Shown here: piece after piece, positions 18,862 to 28,337 of the stretch
Numbering within the stretch: the first letter of the stretch is position 1
Layout: each line of letters opens with the position of its first letter
NCBI RefSeq assembly: GCF_014192335.1
Contig: NZ_JACHXU010000012.1
Location: 196,687 to 260,686 of the forward strand
Direction: 5' to 3'
Origin: Aporhodopirellula rubra
GTDB taxonomy: Bacteria > Planctomycetota > Planctomycetia > Pirellulales > Pirellulaceae
DNA: 64,000 bases
The notes under the pieces: model-generated
What the model was told of the DNA's origin: nothing
Seen by the model: the letters and a program-made list of their open reading frames with translations, nothing else
Databases searched by the model: none
Translations under genes and position numbers: made by a program

Positions 18862-21800
18862 ATGTCACAGTTCTTTATCCATCGCCCGATCTTTGCCTGC
18901 GTCATTTCGGTATTGATCGTCCTGGCCGGCGGTATTTTTGTTTGGACCCTGCCGATCGCGCAGTACCCGGACATCACTCCACCGTCGGTATTGGTGACCA
19001 CGAAGTATCCCGGTGCGAGCAGCGAGGTCGTCGCCGAAACGGTCGCCGCACCGATCGAACAACAGGTCACGGGCGTGGAAAACATGCTCTACATGTCCAG
19101 CCAATCGACCAACGATGGCGGCTATTCGTTGACCGTGACGTTCGAAGTCGGCGCCGATTTGGACATGTCTCAGGTGCTCGTGCAAAACCGCGTGAACCTG
19201 GCCACGCCGGTTCTGCCTGCCGAGGTAAAAAGCATCGGCGTCTCGGTGGTGAAAGCATCGGCCAGCTCGCTGTTGGCCGTGTCTTTTTTCTCGCCCGACC
19301 AATCTCGTGACCAGTTGTACCTGAGCAACTTTGCAACCATCCGCGTCAAAGACGAACTCGCTCGACTCTCCGGCGTGGGGAACATCTCGATCATCGGCCA
19401 ACGCGACTACAGCATGCGGGTTTGGTTGGATCCCGATCGCATGGCCGCACTCGGCCTGGCCGCGAGTGACGTGATCGCGTCTCTGAAAGAACAAAACATT
19501 CAAGTCGCCGCCGGGGCTCTCGGCAGACCACCAGTTCCGACGGGCCAAGATTTTCAATACACCCTTAAAACGCTCGGCCGTTTGTCGACCGCCGATGAGT
19601 TCGCCGACATCGTTGTCAAAACGGGCGATGACGGGCAGATCGTCCGGCTCAGCGAATTGGTTACCGAGAAACGCACCGATGAAAACGGCAAAGAGTTCGG
19701 CGGCATCGGTTTCGGCTCCGGTTTCGAAGACACCAAGTGCAACCTCGACGGCGTCCCTGCCTCGGGACTGATGATCTATCAATTGCCGGGATCCAACGCG
19801 CTCGACACCGCGAACCTGGTACGGGCAAAGATGGAGGAACTGCGTGCGACGTTCCCGTCGGGTGTCGATTATTCGATCAGCTATGACACGACGCCGTTCA
19901 TCAGCGAATCGATCATGGAAGTCTTCAAATCGCTGCGGGACGCGATCCTGTTGGTGGCGATCGTCGTCCTGGTGTTCCTGCAATCCTGGCGTGCGGCAAT
20001 CATCCCTTTGATCGCGGTTCCCGTTGCGATCATCGGCACGTTTGCGGTGATGGCGGGCATCGGCTTCAGCCTCAACAACCTGTCGCTCTTCGGGTTGGTG
20101 CTGGCGATCGGGATCGTGGTCGATGATGCAATCGTGGTGGTCGAAGCGATCGAACATAAACTCGAACATGGCGCCGGTCCGGTCGAGGCGGCCGAGCAAG
20201 CGATGCGTGAAGTGACCGCCCCGATCATCGCGATCTCGTTGGTTCTGATGTGTGTGTTCATTCCGTGTTTGTTCATCTCCGGAATCACCGGGCAGTTCTT
20301 TCAACAGTTCGCGGCGACGATTGCGGTCTCGACGTTCTTCAGTGCCGTCAATTCTCTCACGCTCAGCCCGGCGCTGAGTGCGTTGCTGCTGCGTCCGAAA
20401 TCGGAACAGAACGATTGGCTCTCTCGCGGGATGAACTTCTTGTTCGGTTGGTTCTTCAACCTGTTCAATCGCTTCTTCGGCGCCGTCTCGGAGATCTACG
20501 CCACCGCGGCCGGTTGGCTCGTTCGCCTGTCGCTCGTCGTGATGCTGATCTACGCTGGCCTGTTGTGGGGAACGTACAAAGGGATGACCACCGTGCCGAC
20601 GGGTTTTGTTCCGGCACAGGACAAAGGGTATCTGCTCGTCGACATTCAACTGCCCGACTCGGCCTCGCTCGAACGAACCGATCGCGTCGTGAAAATCCTC
20701 AGCCAAGCGTTGCTGGGTGATCGCAGTGGCGACAGCGGTCAGTTGGCCCAAACCGTCGCCAATGACCGAGCGAGCGATGGCGAACACGGGCACGAACCGT
20801 CCGACGAAGCACACGCAGGTAATTCGGGTTCGATGCCGGGCGTCGATCACACGCTCGAGATCGTGGGACAATCCTTCGTTCAGAATGCCGTCGGATCGAA
20901 CTTCGCATCGGTGTTCGTGATCCTCGATCCGTTCCACGAACGTGAAGACGATTCGCTGTATTCCGAACAAATCGCGACGCGGGTTCGCCAGGCGGCGGCA
21001 AAGGAAATTATCGACGCGCGAGTAGCCGTGTTCGGTCCGCCCCCGGTCGACGGCCTCGGCAGCGGTGGTGGATTCAAAATCATGGTCCGCGACATCGGAC
21101 AAATGGGACTGTCCGAACTCGAAAGAGTCACGACGGCGGTCTCAGTCGCCGGAACAAAGGAACCGGAAATCATGGGAATGCAAACCGGATTCCGCGCCGA
21201 CACGCCGCAAATGTTTGTCGACGTGGACCGCGCCAAATGCAAGGCCATGGACATCTCCCTGAGCGAAGTCTTCACGACCCTGCAAACGTATCTCGGCGGA
21301 TATTACGTCAACGACTTCAACGCATTCGGACGGACCTGGCAGGTGAACTTGCAGGCCGACCCGATGTATCGCCTCACGCCGCAGCAGATCACCGATCTCT
21401 ATGTCCGTAGCAACAACGGCGACATGGTTCCGCTCGGCACGTTGGCGAAGGTCACCGACACGACCGGCCCCGCCGCCGTGCAGCGTTACAACGGCTTTTC
21501 CGCGGCCGCGATTAACGGTGTGGCCATGCCCGGCGTCAGTTCAGGTGACTCGATTAAGACGGTCGAAAAAGTGGTCGCCGAGACCCTGCCTTTCGGATTC
21601 GACACACAGTGGACCGAACTGACGTACCTGCAAATTCAAGCCGGCAATACCACGTTAGTCGTGTTCGCGTTGGCTGTCGTGCTCGTTTACCTGGTGCTGG
21701 CGGCCCAGTACGAGAGCTTAAAATTGCCGCTGGCCGTCGTGATGGTCGTTCCGATGTGCTTGCTTTGTTCGGTCATCGGCGTGGCCCTGGCCGGGATGGA

Positions 21801-22152
21801 CATTAACATCTTCGTTCAAATCGGTTTTGTCGTTCTGGTCGGTTTGGCGAGTAAGAACGCGATCCTGATCGTTGAGTTCGCCAAAGAGCAACAGGAACAA
21901 GGACTCAGCAAATTCGACGCAACAATCATGGCCTGCCGATTGCGACTCCGGCCAATCATCATGACATCGCTGGCGTTTATCCTCGGCGTCGTTCCACTCG
22001 TCCTGGGCAGTGGCGCCGGTGCCGAGATGCGATCCACTCTCGGTGTTGCCGTGTTTTCGGGGATGCTCGGCGTGACGTTCTTTGGCATCTTTTTGACGCC
22101 GGTGTTCTATTACATTCTCGCCAATCGGACTTCCCCTTCGCAGGAAAGTTAG
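18862..22152 (+). CDS. RND multidrug efflux permease (HAE1 family, AcrB type)
   Basis: A proton-driven inner-membrane transporter. The frame opens at 18799, but MSQFFIHRPIFACVISVLIVLAGG at 18862 matches the canonical AcrB N-terminus and first membrane helix; from there it is 1,096 residues, against about 1,050 for AcrB. GIVVDDAIVVVEAIEHKLEHG in TM4 holds the paired Asp residues of the proton relay. FVPAQDKGYLLVDIQLP starts the second half, and LVGLASKNAILIVEFAKEQ matches TM10. A His/Asp/Glu-rich insert (about residues 630-665) in the second porter region is longer than in AcrB. The substrate cannot be told from sequence. Confidence 0.95.
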   Translation: MSQFFIHRPIFACVISVLIVLAGGIFVWTLPIAQYPDITPPSVLVTTKYPGASSEVVAETVAAPIEQQVTGVENMLYMSSQSTNDGGYSLTVTFEVGADLDMSQVLVQNRVNLATPVLPAEVKSIGVSVVKASASSLLAVSFFSPDQSRDQLYLSNFATIRVKDELARLSGVGNISIIGQRDYSMRVWLDPDRMAALGLAASDVIASLKEQNIQVAAGALGRPPVPTGQDFQYTLKTLGRLSTADEFADIVVKTGDDGQIVRLSELVTEKRTDENGKEFGGIGFGSGFEDTKCNLDGVPASGLMIYQLPGSNALDTANLVRAKMEELRATFPSGVDYSISYDTTPFISESIMEVFKSLRDAILLVAIVVLVFLQSWRAAIIPLIAVPVAIIGTFAVMAGIGFSLNNLSLFGLVLAIGIVVDDAIVVVEAIEHKLEHGAGPVEAAEQAMREVTAPIIAISLVLMCVFIPCLFISGITGQFFQQFAATIAVSTFFSAVNSLTLSPALSALLLRPKSEQNDWLSRGMNFLFGWFFNLFNRFFGAVSEIYATAAGWLVRLSLVVMLIYAGLLWGTYKGMTTVPTGFVPAQDKGYLLVDIQLPDSASLERTDRVVKILSQALLGDRSGDSGQLAQTVANDRASDGEHGHEPSDEAHAGNSGSMPGVDHTLEIVGQSFVQNAVGSNFASVFVILDPFHEREDDSLYSEQIATRVRQAAAKEIIDARVAVFGPPPVDGLGSGGGFKIMVRDIGQMGLSELERVTTAVSVAGTKEPEIMGMQTGFRADTPQMFVDVDRAKCKAMDISLSEVFTTLQTYLGGYYVNDFNAFGRTWQVNLQADPMYRLTPQQITDLYVRSNNGDMVPLGTLAKVTDTTGPAAVQRYNGFSAAAINGVAMPGVSSGDSIKTVEKVVAETLPFGFDTQWTELTYLQIQAGNTTLVVFALAVVLVYLVLAAQYESLKLPLAVVMVVPMCLLCSVIGVALAGMDINIFVQIGFVVLVGLASKNAILIVEFAKEQQEQGLSKFDATIMACRLRLRPIIMTSLAFILGVVPLVLGSGAGAEMRSTLGVAVFSGMLGVTFFGIFLTPVFYYILANRTSPSQES

Positions 22153-22153
22153 T

Positions 22154-23848
22154 GTGTTTCACCGAACCGTCGCTAAACTGAAATCATGGACGCAATCCTA
22201 CTGGGACTCGTTTTCGTTTGTGGGCTTGGTCATCGCGACGCTGTTCTTTTGCGGATCGGTAACGCCCTCGCTCTTGCCGAGACCGTATTTTGTTCAGGGC
22301 GTACTGTCGGGGTTCTCCCTCGCGATTGGGTACGGCGTTGGCGTCTTCTTAGTTTGGATGTGGACGTTTTTGGAACTCCCACACCCGGGCGAGGCGTCCG
22401 CGAAACGCTCGAAACTGCTCTCCGTGGTCGCAACGAGTCTTGTTTTCGTGTTCTACATTTGGCGGGCAACGGAGTGGCAAAACTCGATCCGTGAATTGAT
22501 GGAATTGCCGCCGGTCGAATCAGCCGATCCGTTTCGATTCTTCCTGATCGCGATCATCGTTGCCTGCGTGTTGGTAGCGATCGCGAGAATTCTGATCTAC
22601 GGCGGTCGCAGGCTTTCAAACGCGTTGCAACGTTTCGTACCGCGCCGGATCGCGATCACGGTCAGCACCCTGGTCGTTTTCATCGTGGCGTTGTTTATCG
22701 GCAACGGCGTGATCGCCCGCGGATTGCTGAACGTCGCCGACCGATTTTTCTTGAAGGCCGACCTCTTAATCGATGACAACATCGAACGACCGACACGCGC
22801 GTTGGCCTGCGGCAGTGAAGAGTCGTTGGTGGAATGGGAACTGATCGGACGACGCGGCAAAGACTTTATCGGCGGCGGCCCAACCCGTGAAGAAATCAGC
22901 AAATTCACCGGCGACGAGGCGATGCATCCGATCCGCGTTTGCGTCGGCATGCGTTCAGTCGACGGAGAAAACGGTCGCGCTGAATTGGCGTTCGAAGAAC
23001 TCAAACGGGTCGGCGCGTTTGATCGAAAAGTGCTGATCGTCGCAACGCCCACAGGCACCGGATGGCTCGACGAAGGTGCCGTCGACACGATCGAGTATCT
23101 TCACCGGGGCGACACCGCAATCGTTAGCGCGCAGTACTCGTATCTCCCTAGTTGGATCACGATTCTCGTCGATCCCTCGCGATCACGCCGATCGGCGACC
23201 GCGTTATTCGACAAAGTCTACGCACACTGGACCACGCTGCCGAGAGAAACACGCCCGCGGTTATATCTGTTCGGCCTCAGCCTCGGTTCGTTCGGATGCG
23301 AAGACGCCGCCGATCTGCTCGAAACGTTCCAAGACCCAATTAACGGTGCCGTCCTAAGCGGGCCGCCGTTCCCCAGCCATCAATGGCAAACCATTGTCGC
23401 TTCACGCAATCCCGATTCGCCGATTTGGATGCCGACGTTTCGAGACGAGTCGATCGTTCGCTTCACGGCACAAAAGAACAGCCTCAACACTGGAAAACCC
23501 TGGGGGCCGATTCGAAACGTTTATATCCAACACGCGAGCGATCCGATGGTCTGGTTCTCACCATCGTTAGCGTGGCACCGACCGCAGTGGCTGACCGAAC
23601 CACGAGGCCCCGACGTCTCGCCCGCGTTGCGTTGGTACCCAATCGTCACGTTCCTGCAAATCGCGTTCGATCTGCCGATGGCCACCAGTGTCCCGATCGG
23701 ATACGGCCACAACTACTCGCCATCAAACTACATCGACGCCTGGGTCGCCGTGACCGAACCGGACGGATGGTCCCGTGACGAACTGATCCGGTTGAAAGAA
23801 GAGTTCCTACCCGCCGCGAATGAGGCCGAGGTTGCCGACGACGATTGA
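22154..23848 (+). CDS. Membrane-anchored alpha/beta-hydrolase
   Basis: The 564-residue protein starts at a GTG two bases after the RND permease stop, so it is in the same operon. The N-terminal 190 residues hold about four membrane helices (FVGLVIATLFFCGSVTPSLL, then VLSGFSLAIGYGVGVFLVWMW). The C-terminal part is an alpha/beta-hydrolase with nucleophile elbow GLSLGSFG near residue 375. The layout matches the Abhydrolase_9/DUF2319 family found in actinobacteria and proteobacteria; substrates are unknown. Its coupling to an efflux pump suggests a membrane-lipid or cell-envelope role, which is inference. Confidence 0.85.
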   Translation: MFHRTVAKLKSWTQSYWDSFSFVGLVIATLFFCGSVTPSLLPRPYFVQGVLSGFSLAIGYGVGVFLVWMWTFLELPHPGEASAKRSKLLSVVATSLVFVFYIWRATEWQNSIRELMELPPVESADPFRFFLIAIIVACVLVAIARILIYGGRRLSNALQRFVPRRIAITVSTLVVFIVALFIGNGVIARGLLNVADRFFLKADLLIDDNIERPTRALACGSEESLVEWELIGRRGKDFIGGGPTREEISKFTGDEAMHPIRVCVGMRSVDGENGRAELAFEELKRVGAFDRKVLIVATPTGTGWLDEGAVDTIEYLHRGDTAIVSAQYSYLPSWITILVDPSRSRRSATALFDKVYAHWTTLPRETRPRLYLFGLSLGSFGCEDAADLLETFQDPINGAVLSGPPFPSHQWQTIVASRNPDSPIWMPTFRDESIVRFTAQKNSLNTGKPWGPIRNVYIQHASDPMVWFSPSLAWHRPQWLTEPRGPDVSPALRWYPIVTFLQIAFDLPMATSVPIGYGHNYSPSNYIDAWVAVTEPDGWSRDELIRLKEEFLPAANEAEVADDD

Positions 23849-23885
23849 AACGGCACGTTGTAATGATGTGGCATCTGATGCCGCA

Positions 23886-26345
23886 TCAATCATCAGAGGC
23901 GGCATCGTCAAAGTGCGAGGCACCTTTATCGATCGTGTTTTTCAATTGCGATTGGGTGAGCACTCCATCCCATACCGCCACGTCGTCGATTTCACCTAAC
24001 CAATCGCCACCATCACTTACCGAAAGAGCCCGATCAGGACGTCGCCCGATGGTGAAATTTTTCATCGAGGCATGCGAGGTCGCCAAAACATCCTCGCCAA
24101 CAAGGACGCCATCGACGTAAAGCTTCAATCCGTTCGCCTCACTGACAGTCATGGCCACGTGCGTCCAATCTCCGAGCGTGATGGTACCGGGGATCGACGC
24201 GACCTCTACGATCACGCCCTTGCCTGGTAACACCGTCGCCGACACCGAGCGGTCAGGTTCGACTCGGATGAACGCGCCTGCTTGATTCGACTTCTGAGTT
24301 CCCGCGATGTAGGACTTGTCCGGAGATTGACTCTTCAACCGCACCCACGCCGCAATTGAGAAGTCGGTTTGCGGAAACGGATTCTCGCTCGTTGAAATGA
24401 AGCCTCCCTCGTCCTGGAACGTTGCCGCTCGCCCCAATTTACCGGGGACAAAATGAACAATTCCGCCTACCAACCCATCTCGGGAACCAACCGAATCATC
24501 GGCATTTCCGTCAAGATTCCAGTGTCCAATTAAATTTGCGGGAGGCCCCGTCACCACGACGTGCTCACGCCGCTTAGGCCGATACCTCACCGTGAACGTC
24601 ACGTCACCTTGAACCGTTTCGTCCAAGATAAATCGACCACCAACGCGTTTCGTATCCATCACCTGACCTTGGGACTCAACCACTCGCGCCACCTCCGATG
24701 CGGGCAACTCGATTTGAGCGGTCATTCCCGGAGGCAACGCAACGGACAATTCCAACAACTCATTTTCAAACGTCCAATCGATTTTGATTGGTCCGCGTGG
24801 TGTCGGCACTTTACCCTTGGCATACTTCAATCCGCCGATGCAGGGTCGAATGCGGGCAACTTCCCATCCTGGAGTCAGGGCTTCGGCACCAAGAATGTAT
24901 CGCGGCAATAGGTTGGCGGGCGCGGCACCCCAGGCGTGATTCCAATCCTGGTTGGGTTTGTAGTTCTGATCCCATGCTTCCCAGGTGATCGTGGTTCCCG
25001 CTCGCACCATATTTTGCCAACTCCGTCGGTTCGGAGCCGTCATCATGGCAACCGCATAGTCATCAGCGCCGTTTTTAAACATCGCTTCCATCAAATATTG
25101 GGCCGCATAAACGGAACACCTCATCCCGCGACTTCCCAGCCATTGAGCAATCTGCTCTCGGCTGGATTCAGGCGCTAGCCCGAAAGCGAGGGGAAACAAA
25201 TTCGCGTGAACCGATTGATGCTCCGTCCCAACACCATCGCGATAACGTCCTGACTCGGCATCAAAGAGCTGCCTCTGAAATTCCCGATAACTCCGTTTCC
25301 CGTGTGCAGTGAATTCCTCCACGTCATCATCGATACCGAGACCATGAGCCATTTGAATCATTAACGCGGTTGCTCTCAGGTGAAACGCATTGACAACCGT
25401 ATTGATTTCCTTGAACTCATAACGATCCCGCTCGCCTGCCGGCCAATCAACGATGTCAGTCCGCTTGATCTGCTGGGCATTGCTATGGATCAATCCATCG
25501 GAACCGCGTCGATCGAGCAGCAGTTTCGACTTCACGGACTCGTACCGCTCGGCTAACCACTCGGTGTCGCCCGTTCGCATCCAATCCGCATGCAACATGA
25601 ACACCATGTGCGGCGCCCATTCCGTCGGCCACGTGCCATGTTTCATCAGATGGTCGAACGTATCTCGGGCCATCTGAACGTCGTGGTCGCAATAGTAGTG
25701 ACTGAGTTGGTTCAAATAGGCATCGGCTTCGTACGGAATGCGTTCACGATCTCCGTCGACATAAACACCAGCAAACGTGGTGGCTTTGATCGAGTAGCGA
25801 CACAGTCCCCAGATCTGATTGAGCATCTCATCAGACGATTCAAACGCAGCGGCATTGTCATCCCACGTCGCCGCATACGCCGCTCGCCGCGTTACGTGTT
25901 CCGGGCGCAGCTCGCCATCCCAGCCTTCGATCTCGAGCCAACGAAACGGTGCAACAACACCCCACTCTGCCGGCGTCAAAATCGCGCCACGTTTCTGCTG
26001 AGTGTTACGCCCGTCAGGCTTGGGCGCCGCAATCACCGAGGCACCGCCATCAACCGTAACGATCGTTTTCAGGTATCGAACCGTACCAGGGGGTGTGCGG
26101 TCGATGCGTCCTTCCGCAAACGCCTCACCAAAATGAACGACAACCTCACCGCGTACGCCCGGCGGAGGATTCAGCCGCACATTACCAAACGCAACGCGAC
26201 CAAAATCGACAAGGTACGCACCTGATTCCATCTGCACGATGTTGACCGGACGCTCATCAACGAGATGCACCGGCGCGGCAGATGTGCAAGGAGTGATGAC
26301 CAACCATGAGAGAATCGTGGCTACGCTAACAAGTGGGGATCGCAT
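23886..26345 (-). CDS. Secreted GH78-like alpha-L-rhamnosidase with a C-terminal LamG domain
   Basis: The 819-residue protein has a signal peptide ending around TSAAPV. A beta-sandwich follows (about 25-160: YLVDFGRVAFGNVRLNPPPG, then VVHFGEAF), then an (alpha/alpha)6 barrel. The barrel motif DGDRERIPYEAD (about 196-207) corresponds to the conserved acidic segment of GH78 enzymes, and HAWGAAPANLLPRYILG to their late barrel signature. After a C-terminal beta domain, residues about 605-815 form a concanavalin-like LamG domain (IGHWNLDGNADDSVG, then GDWTHVAMTVSEANGLKLYV, ending IDDVAVWDGVLTQSQL). This LamG is closely related to the one in the FecR protein at 28338-29963. It probably releases rhamnose from sulfated or pectic polysaccharide outside the cell. 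Confidence 0.82.
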   Translation of the reverse strand: MRSPLVSVATILSWLVITPCTSAAPVHLVDERPVNIVQMESGAYLVDFGRVAFGNVRLNPPPGVRGEVVVHFGEAFAEGRIDRTPPGTVRYLKTIVTVDGGASVIAAPKPDGRNTQQKRGAILTPAEWGVVAPFRWLEIEGWDGELRPEHVTRRAAYAATWDDNAAAFESSDEMLNQIWGLCRYSIKATTFAGVYVDGDRERIPYEADAYLNQLSHYYCDHDVQMARDTFDHLMKHGTWPTEWAPHMVFMLHADWMRTGDTEWLAERYESVKSKLLLDRRGSDGLIHSNAQQIKRTDIVDWPAGERDRYEFKEINTVVNAFHLRATALMIQMAHGLGIDDDVEEFTAHGKRSYREFQRQLFDAESGRYRDGVGTEHQSVHANLFPLAFGLAPESSREQIAQWLGSRGMRCSVYAAQYLMEAMFKNGADDYAVAMMTAPNRRSWQNMVRAGTTITWEAWDQNYKPNQDWNHAWGAAPANLLPRYILGAEALTPGWEVARIRPCIGGLKYAKGKVPTPRGPIKIDWTFENELLELSVALPPGMTAQIELPASEVARVVESQGQVMDTKRVGGRFILDETVQGDVTFTVRYRPKRREHVVVTGPPANLIGHWNLDGNADDSVGSRDGLVGGIVHFVPGKLGRAATFQDEGGFISTSENPFPQTDFSIAAWVRLKSQSPDKSYIAGTQKSNQAGAFIRVEPDRSVSATVLPGKGVIVEVASIPGTITLGDWTHVAMTVSEANGLKLYVDGVLVGEDVLATSHASMKNFTIGRRPDRALSVSDGGDWLGEIDDVAVWDGVLTQSQLKNTIDKGASHFDDAASDD

Positions 26346-26704
26346 GTGACTCGGTATTCCTCAATATTCGCCGTAAGATAATGGGCTTCGCCGCGGGGCA
26401 TCGGCTTCCCACGCAGGGGCATCGGCTTCCCACGCAGGGCATCGGCTTCTGATCAGAGCGATGGATACGGGTGACCGACCTCTGGTCAACCCGTAGCGAT
26501 ATTCTAACCATTTCCGAATCACCGCTTGCAACACCTGCTTACTTGTCACAGGCAGCGATCCAGCAAGGCATCTCCCCTGACAACCATCCTCAAACGGATC
26601 CAGCATTTCAAGCAATGGCGAGCCAGTCTTAAAACAGCTGGACGTCGCGAGAATTCAGTCCCTCGATGCCTGGCGATATCCGCTATTTCGTTTTAGCAAC
26701 TGCG
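26346..26704. other. Intergenic region upstream of the GH78-like gene
   Basis: Contains a 21-bp tandem repeat (26395-26450), 50 bases upstream of the GH78-like start, and otherwise no recognisable gene. The promoter of the GH78-like gene should lie here. Confidence 0.45.
26395..26450. repeat. 21-bp tandem repeat in the GH78-like upstream region
   Basis: Two perfect 21-bp units, each beginning GGGGCATCGG and ending CTTCCCACGCA (26395-26415, 26416-26436), and a third truncated unit (26437-26450). Located in the presumed leader of the GH78-like transcript. Confidence 0.8.
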
Positions 26705-26908
26705 TTAGTTAGACGCGTCTGTTGCATCACTCGGCACTTCGGTGATCGTCTCGTCCAAGTCCAAATTAGTATTATTAGCGTCGGGGTTGTCGCTGAGATA
26801 TTGTCCAATTTCATCACTATTGGTCACAACACCGGGCTCGCTACTATCACAACCAACAAACGCGATCGAACCCGCTACAAAAAACATCAATACGAAATTG
26901 CGAAACAT
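26705..26908 (-). CDS. Small acidic lipoprotein
   Basis: 67 residues. It has a lipoprotein signal MFRNFVLMFFVAGSIAFVGC with lipobox Cys at position 20, then a short acidic Asn/Asp-rich tail (DNPDANNTNLDLDETITEV). It follows the DUF1559 gene in the same direction, beyond a strong terminator hairpin. Planctomycetes often carry such small lipoproteins next to DUF1559 genes. No known function. Confidence 0.7.
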   Translation of the reverse strand: MFRNFVLMFFVAGSIAFVGCDSSEPGVVTNSDEIGQYLSDNPDANNTNLDLDETITEVPSDATDASN

Positions 26909-26940
26909 GTCTAAATTCCTTTACTACGGTCAAGCTTGAA

Positions 26941-26971
26941 ACAAAAGGGCCGGGCGCACTTGCGCCCGGCC
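26941..26971 (-). terminator. Rho-independent terminator after the DUF1559 gene
   Basis: On the minus strand GGCCGGGCGC, loop AAGT, then GCGCCCGGCC, followed by CTTTTGT. A 10-bp perfect GC-rich stem with a T-rich tail, 26 bases past the DUF1559 stop. It would end or attenuate the sigma-FecR-DUF1559 transcript before the small lipoprotein. Confidence 0.85.
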
Positions 26972-26996
26972 TCGAGAAAGGCGAACTGCGTCCGCC

Positions 26997-28232
26997 TCAG
27001 AATTCTTCTTCGATAACCTCTTTGCCCGCTCGCGTGCCCAAGGCTCCCCAAAGACCAAACGGACTTGCGGAACCAGGAGGCAGGTTGTTGCTCGGGTCAT
27101 CGCCCACGTGTCGACTGGTCTGGTTGCCCGCCTCGATTGAATCGGTAATAAACTTAACCGCCCCATCGCCCATCAGAATATGGCAGCCGCCTTGGTGACG
27201 ACTTCCTGCGGGATAAAGGCCATCGGATAGTTCGTTTTCACTCCCATTCGAATCAACACAGAGGTTGCTGTTTGGCGGCGTGACGATGGTCAGGTAACCG
27301 TAGACACCACGTCCCATCGCCCACTTGTAACCGCGTCCGGCTTCTTCGGCACCACCGAGGGCGATGCTAGTGAAGTTGGCTCCCGATCTCCAAAATTGCG
27401 GACGTTGAGGATCGATGTCACCATCACAAGCTTGGTTCCCACCTTCGTTTCGCGAAACAACAACACTGGTGCTTCCCGATACGAGACGGGTTCGCGTGTC
27501 ATTGTCGCCCAGGTCCGTCACGATTTCGCCCGCACAAATTGTGTTGGCCAAACCATCGAGAACGTCGCGAAACTTCATCACGTGACGTGAACGAAAGAAC
27601 CCGCGATTCGAAACACGTGAACGTTGGCGATACGTCGCCACTTGCCACCCCGTTCCGGATTCGTTTCCGCGATCGTCAATGTTGCTGAGCAGTAATGCCG
27701 TGGCATCGCCGAGACTCGCGGCGTAATTGGTACGCCCTTGCGCGGGCAAACCGCGTCCTGGATCACTCGGGCATCGCAAGCCGGGCACTTCAGTCAACCA
27801 AGGCGTATACGGATCAGTCGTACCGTGGTTCGCGATCGTAAAGCGAGGCTCGCTGCCCATCGGAGGATGGACCACGGTGCCGCCGGGCGCAATGTAAGAA
27901 TTGCTAATTTGCTCCCACAACCCTTGCTGCTCCATAAAAGGAGTTAACCCGACCAACCAACTCAATTCGAGCACGTTGTCTGGAAGAGGCTTGGCCGCAC
28001 CGACCTTTTGATTGGTGCCACCGTTTTGCATCGGCAACTGATTGTAGGCGGAGTGATAGTTGTGGACAGCCAGACCAATTTGCTTGAAATTGTTGCTACA
28101 GCTCATCCGCCGAGCCGCCTCACGAGCGGCCTGAACAGCCGGCAACAGCAAGCCGACCAAGACGCCGATGATTGCGATCACGACCAGCAATTCGACGAGG
28201 GTAAACGCGGGACGAAGAACAGAACGCTTCAT
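26997..28232 (-). CDS. DUF1559 protein with prepilin-type N-terminus
   Basis: The ATG at 28232 starts [42 protein letters not shown], a textbook prepilin cleavage and methylation motif (F-T-L-V-E) with a pseudopilin helix. The remaining about 370 residues are a DUF1559 domain. It ends with the H-X9-DG motif ([17 protein letters not shown]), diagnostic of this planctomycete family. Length (411 residues) is typical. The role is unknown, but the proteins are presumed to be pseudopilin-like and cell-surface. It lies 105 bases downstream of the FecR-LamG gene in the same direction. The frame is open to 28337, but those extra residues do not fit. Confidence 0.93.
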   Translation of the reverse strand: MKRSVLRPAFTLVELLVVIAIIGVLVGLLLPAVQAAREAARRMSCSNNFKQIGLAVHNYHSAYNQLPMQNGGTNQKVGAAKPLPDNVLELSWLVGLTPFMEQQGLWEQISNSYIAPGGTVVHPPMGSEPRFTIANHGTTDPYTPWLTEVPGLRCPSDPGRGLPAQGRTNYAASLGDATALLLSNIDDRGNESGTGWQVATYRQRSRVSNRGFFRSRHVMKFRDVLDGLANTICAGEIVTDLGDNDTRTRLVSGSTSVVVSRNEGGNQACDGDIDPQRPQFWRSGANFTSIALGGAEEAGRGYKWAMGRGVYGYLTIVTPPNSNLCVDSNGSENELSDGLYPAGSRHQGGCHILMGDGAVKFITDSIEAGNQTSRHVGDDPSNNLPPGSASPFGLWGALGTRAGKEVIEEEF

Positions 28233-28337
28233 GGTAAAGATTCCCAAACGAGGAGAGAGGATTGGTGAAAACACACCAAAAGAAAGAAATCGGTTCGAGA
28301 CGAGTCTCGAGTACGAAGGATGGTTATCGGTGGGCAT

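Noticed and set aside
18865..21102. Long open frame of 745 codons on the minus strand
   Set aside because: It lies exactly opposite the RND permease, its translation is rich in Arg/His/Asp with no domain pattern, and it is a typical shadow of a GC-rich gene.
23877..23906. Hairpin GATGCCGC/GCGGCATC as bidirectional terminator between convergent genes
   Set aside because: The 14-base loop is long, there is no T-tract, and it overlaps the GH78 coding end.
26395..26450. Possible CRISPR array
   Set aside because: The 21-bp units are directly tandem without spacers and there are no cas genes.
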